Part shown: positions 63,100 through 64,000 of the stretch, in pieces | Layout of the letters: every line of letters begins with the position of its first letter | How positions within the stretch are numbered: the first letter of the stretch is position 1 | Assembly (NCBI GenBank): GCA_023053575.1 | Contig: JAKZAP010000147.1 | Location: 1-64,000 of the forward strand | Direction: 5' to 3' | Origin: Branchinecta lynchi | Lineage: Eukaryota > Arthropoda > Branchiopoda > Anostraca > Branchinectidae | Length of the DNA stretch: 64,000 bases | The notes under the pieces: model-generated | The model's input: only the letters and a program-made list of their open reading frames with translations | Database searches by the model: none | Told to the model about the DNA's origin: nothing | Program-made: the position numbers and the translations under genes

Positions 63100-63600
63100 A
63101 CCACCAGAAACATGGAACGACATTATCAGCAATTCAGTCCACCAAAAAATCACCGATTTGTTCTGTAAAATCAATCTGCCGGGGTCCTATTGTGTTTCTA
63201 TCTTTGTCTCAACTGGTTAGCAATAGAGAGCATTCCTTCGGAAAATGGTCCCAACTTCCACCAGTGGACGGAAACCCAGACCACCAAAGATCGCCGATAT
63301 GTTCTGTAAAATCAAACTGCCGGTGTCCTATCGTGTTTCTATCTCAGCCTCAACTAGGTAGCAATAGAGAGCAACACGCGCACCGGAGAAGGGTAGGAGG
63401 AAAACAGTCAACAGATCGGCGAATTATTCTGTTAAACATGTGGGGCCGAAAGGACAACCTGGGAGGACACCTGAATGAAGAGTACCAAGTATCATCCCTA
63501 TTTGTATGACGTCCGTTAACATTGCCTGCAGAAAACCGAATCCAAATACGAAATACGTAGCAACAGAGAGCAATGCGCGCACCGGAGAAGCGATTGCAGA
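63100..63600 (+). repeat. two imperfect ~142-bp tandem repeats and a partial third
   Basis: TGTTCTGTAAAATCAA followed by CTGCCGG and TGTTTCTATCT occurs at about 63159 and 63299. AGCAATAGAGAGCA occurs at about 63220 and 63360, and GCGCACCGGAGAAG at about 63377 and again at about 63577. Overlapping frames of 80-113 codons in both strands are unremarkable. Confidence 0.75.
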
Positions 63601-64000
63601 TAGTTCCTTCGTATAGCGTGTTTCTTAGGGCCACCCTGGCTTTTAGACTTTGATGCGCGCAGCTGCTGCGCTGCTGCAGCGCACAACTCACTGAAAAGTT
63701 TGCTTTGCGCTTAGAAATGATTCCTTCGGATCAGTCCTCTGCTGTTTTCTCATCATTTCTCATAAGTTTGCAGTTTTAAATAGAATTGCCATGGATCCTT
63801 TCAATATCAGTATTTACAAAATATTTAATCTTTGTATCTACTTGATACATAGAATTTTTTATTGCTAAGCAGTAGTCACATTGCTCCATGGCAGTTTTCT
63901 TTGTTAAATGTGTCTTACTCACTTTTACTGGCAATAAGCTTTTCTGGTACTTCGAAGACACTGGATTCCTTAATGGTATTAGATCGTTCGCCAAGGTATG
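63601..64000. other. no gene recognised; GC-rich hairpin at its start
   Basis: A CTGCTGCGCTGCTGCAGCGC stretch at about 63663-63682 can fold on itself. The rest is AT-rich and I see no gene. A 72-codon minus-strand frame at 63776-63994 has no recognisable features. Confidence 0.55.

Overview
The window looks like repeat-dominated nuclear DNA of a multicellular animal, probably an invertebrate. The evidence is a very large simple-sequence satellite, a nearly full-length Ty3/Gypsy-type LTR retrotransposon with animal-style promoter and polyadenylation signals, and apurinic-endonuclease LINE fragments with CCHC-knuckle ORF1s. I see no host gene, rRNA, tRNA or prokaryotic operon. The species cannot be named from the sequence.

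Layout. Positions 1-21095, 33714-37953, 38678-51006 and 55839-56652 are one satellite family made of GACA and GTCA tetramers. The basic unit is about 25 bp: three GACA, three GTCA and one extra A. It is organised into long higher-order repeats. The orientation flips at a few recurrent junction sequences, so blocks of roughly 0.5-1 kb read as the complement (TGTC/TGAC). A rare non-tetramer marker recurs nine times. Direct duplications of about 0.56, 1.67, 2.0 and 10.1 kb are visible.

Positions 21096-33713 hold a 12.6 kb LTR retrotransposon on the minus strand, inserted in the satellite with an apparent 4-bp ACAG target duplication and LTRs that differ at only three places. In its reading direction it has: 5' LTR, primer-binding site, gag with three zinc knuckles (broken by a frameshift), and an intact 1981-codon pol (protease, reverse transcriptase, RNase H, integrase). 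Pol is entered by a probable -1 frameshift at UUUAAAC. Downstream lie 4.1 kb with two accessory ORFs, several internal tandem duplications, a polypurine tract and the 3' LTR. Its 5' LTR, leader and flanking satellite also occur as an inverted copy ending at 38677.

Positions 50168-61484 are two direct copies of a 5.65 kb cassette: a satellite piece, then a LINE fragment (partial ORF1 plus the endonuclease part of ORF2, no reverse transcriptase), then 2.8 kb of a second repeat family built round a GAGGGGTCGGCAAC core and containing a 191-bp foldback. Positions 61485-64000 are non-satellite DNA with local imperfect repeats and no recognisable gene.

The coding capacity is all transposon-derived. 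The most notable points are the frameshift signal with a candidate pseudoknot, the Cys-rich repeat insertion in pol, the accessory 3' ORFs, and the strand-switching architecture of the satellite.
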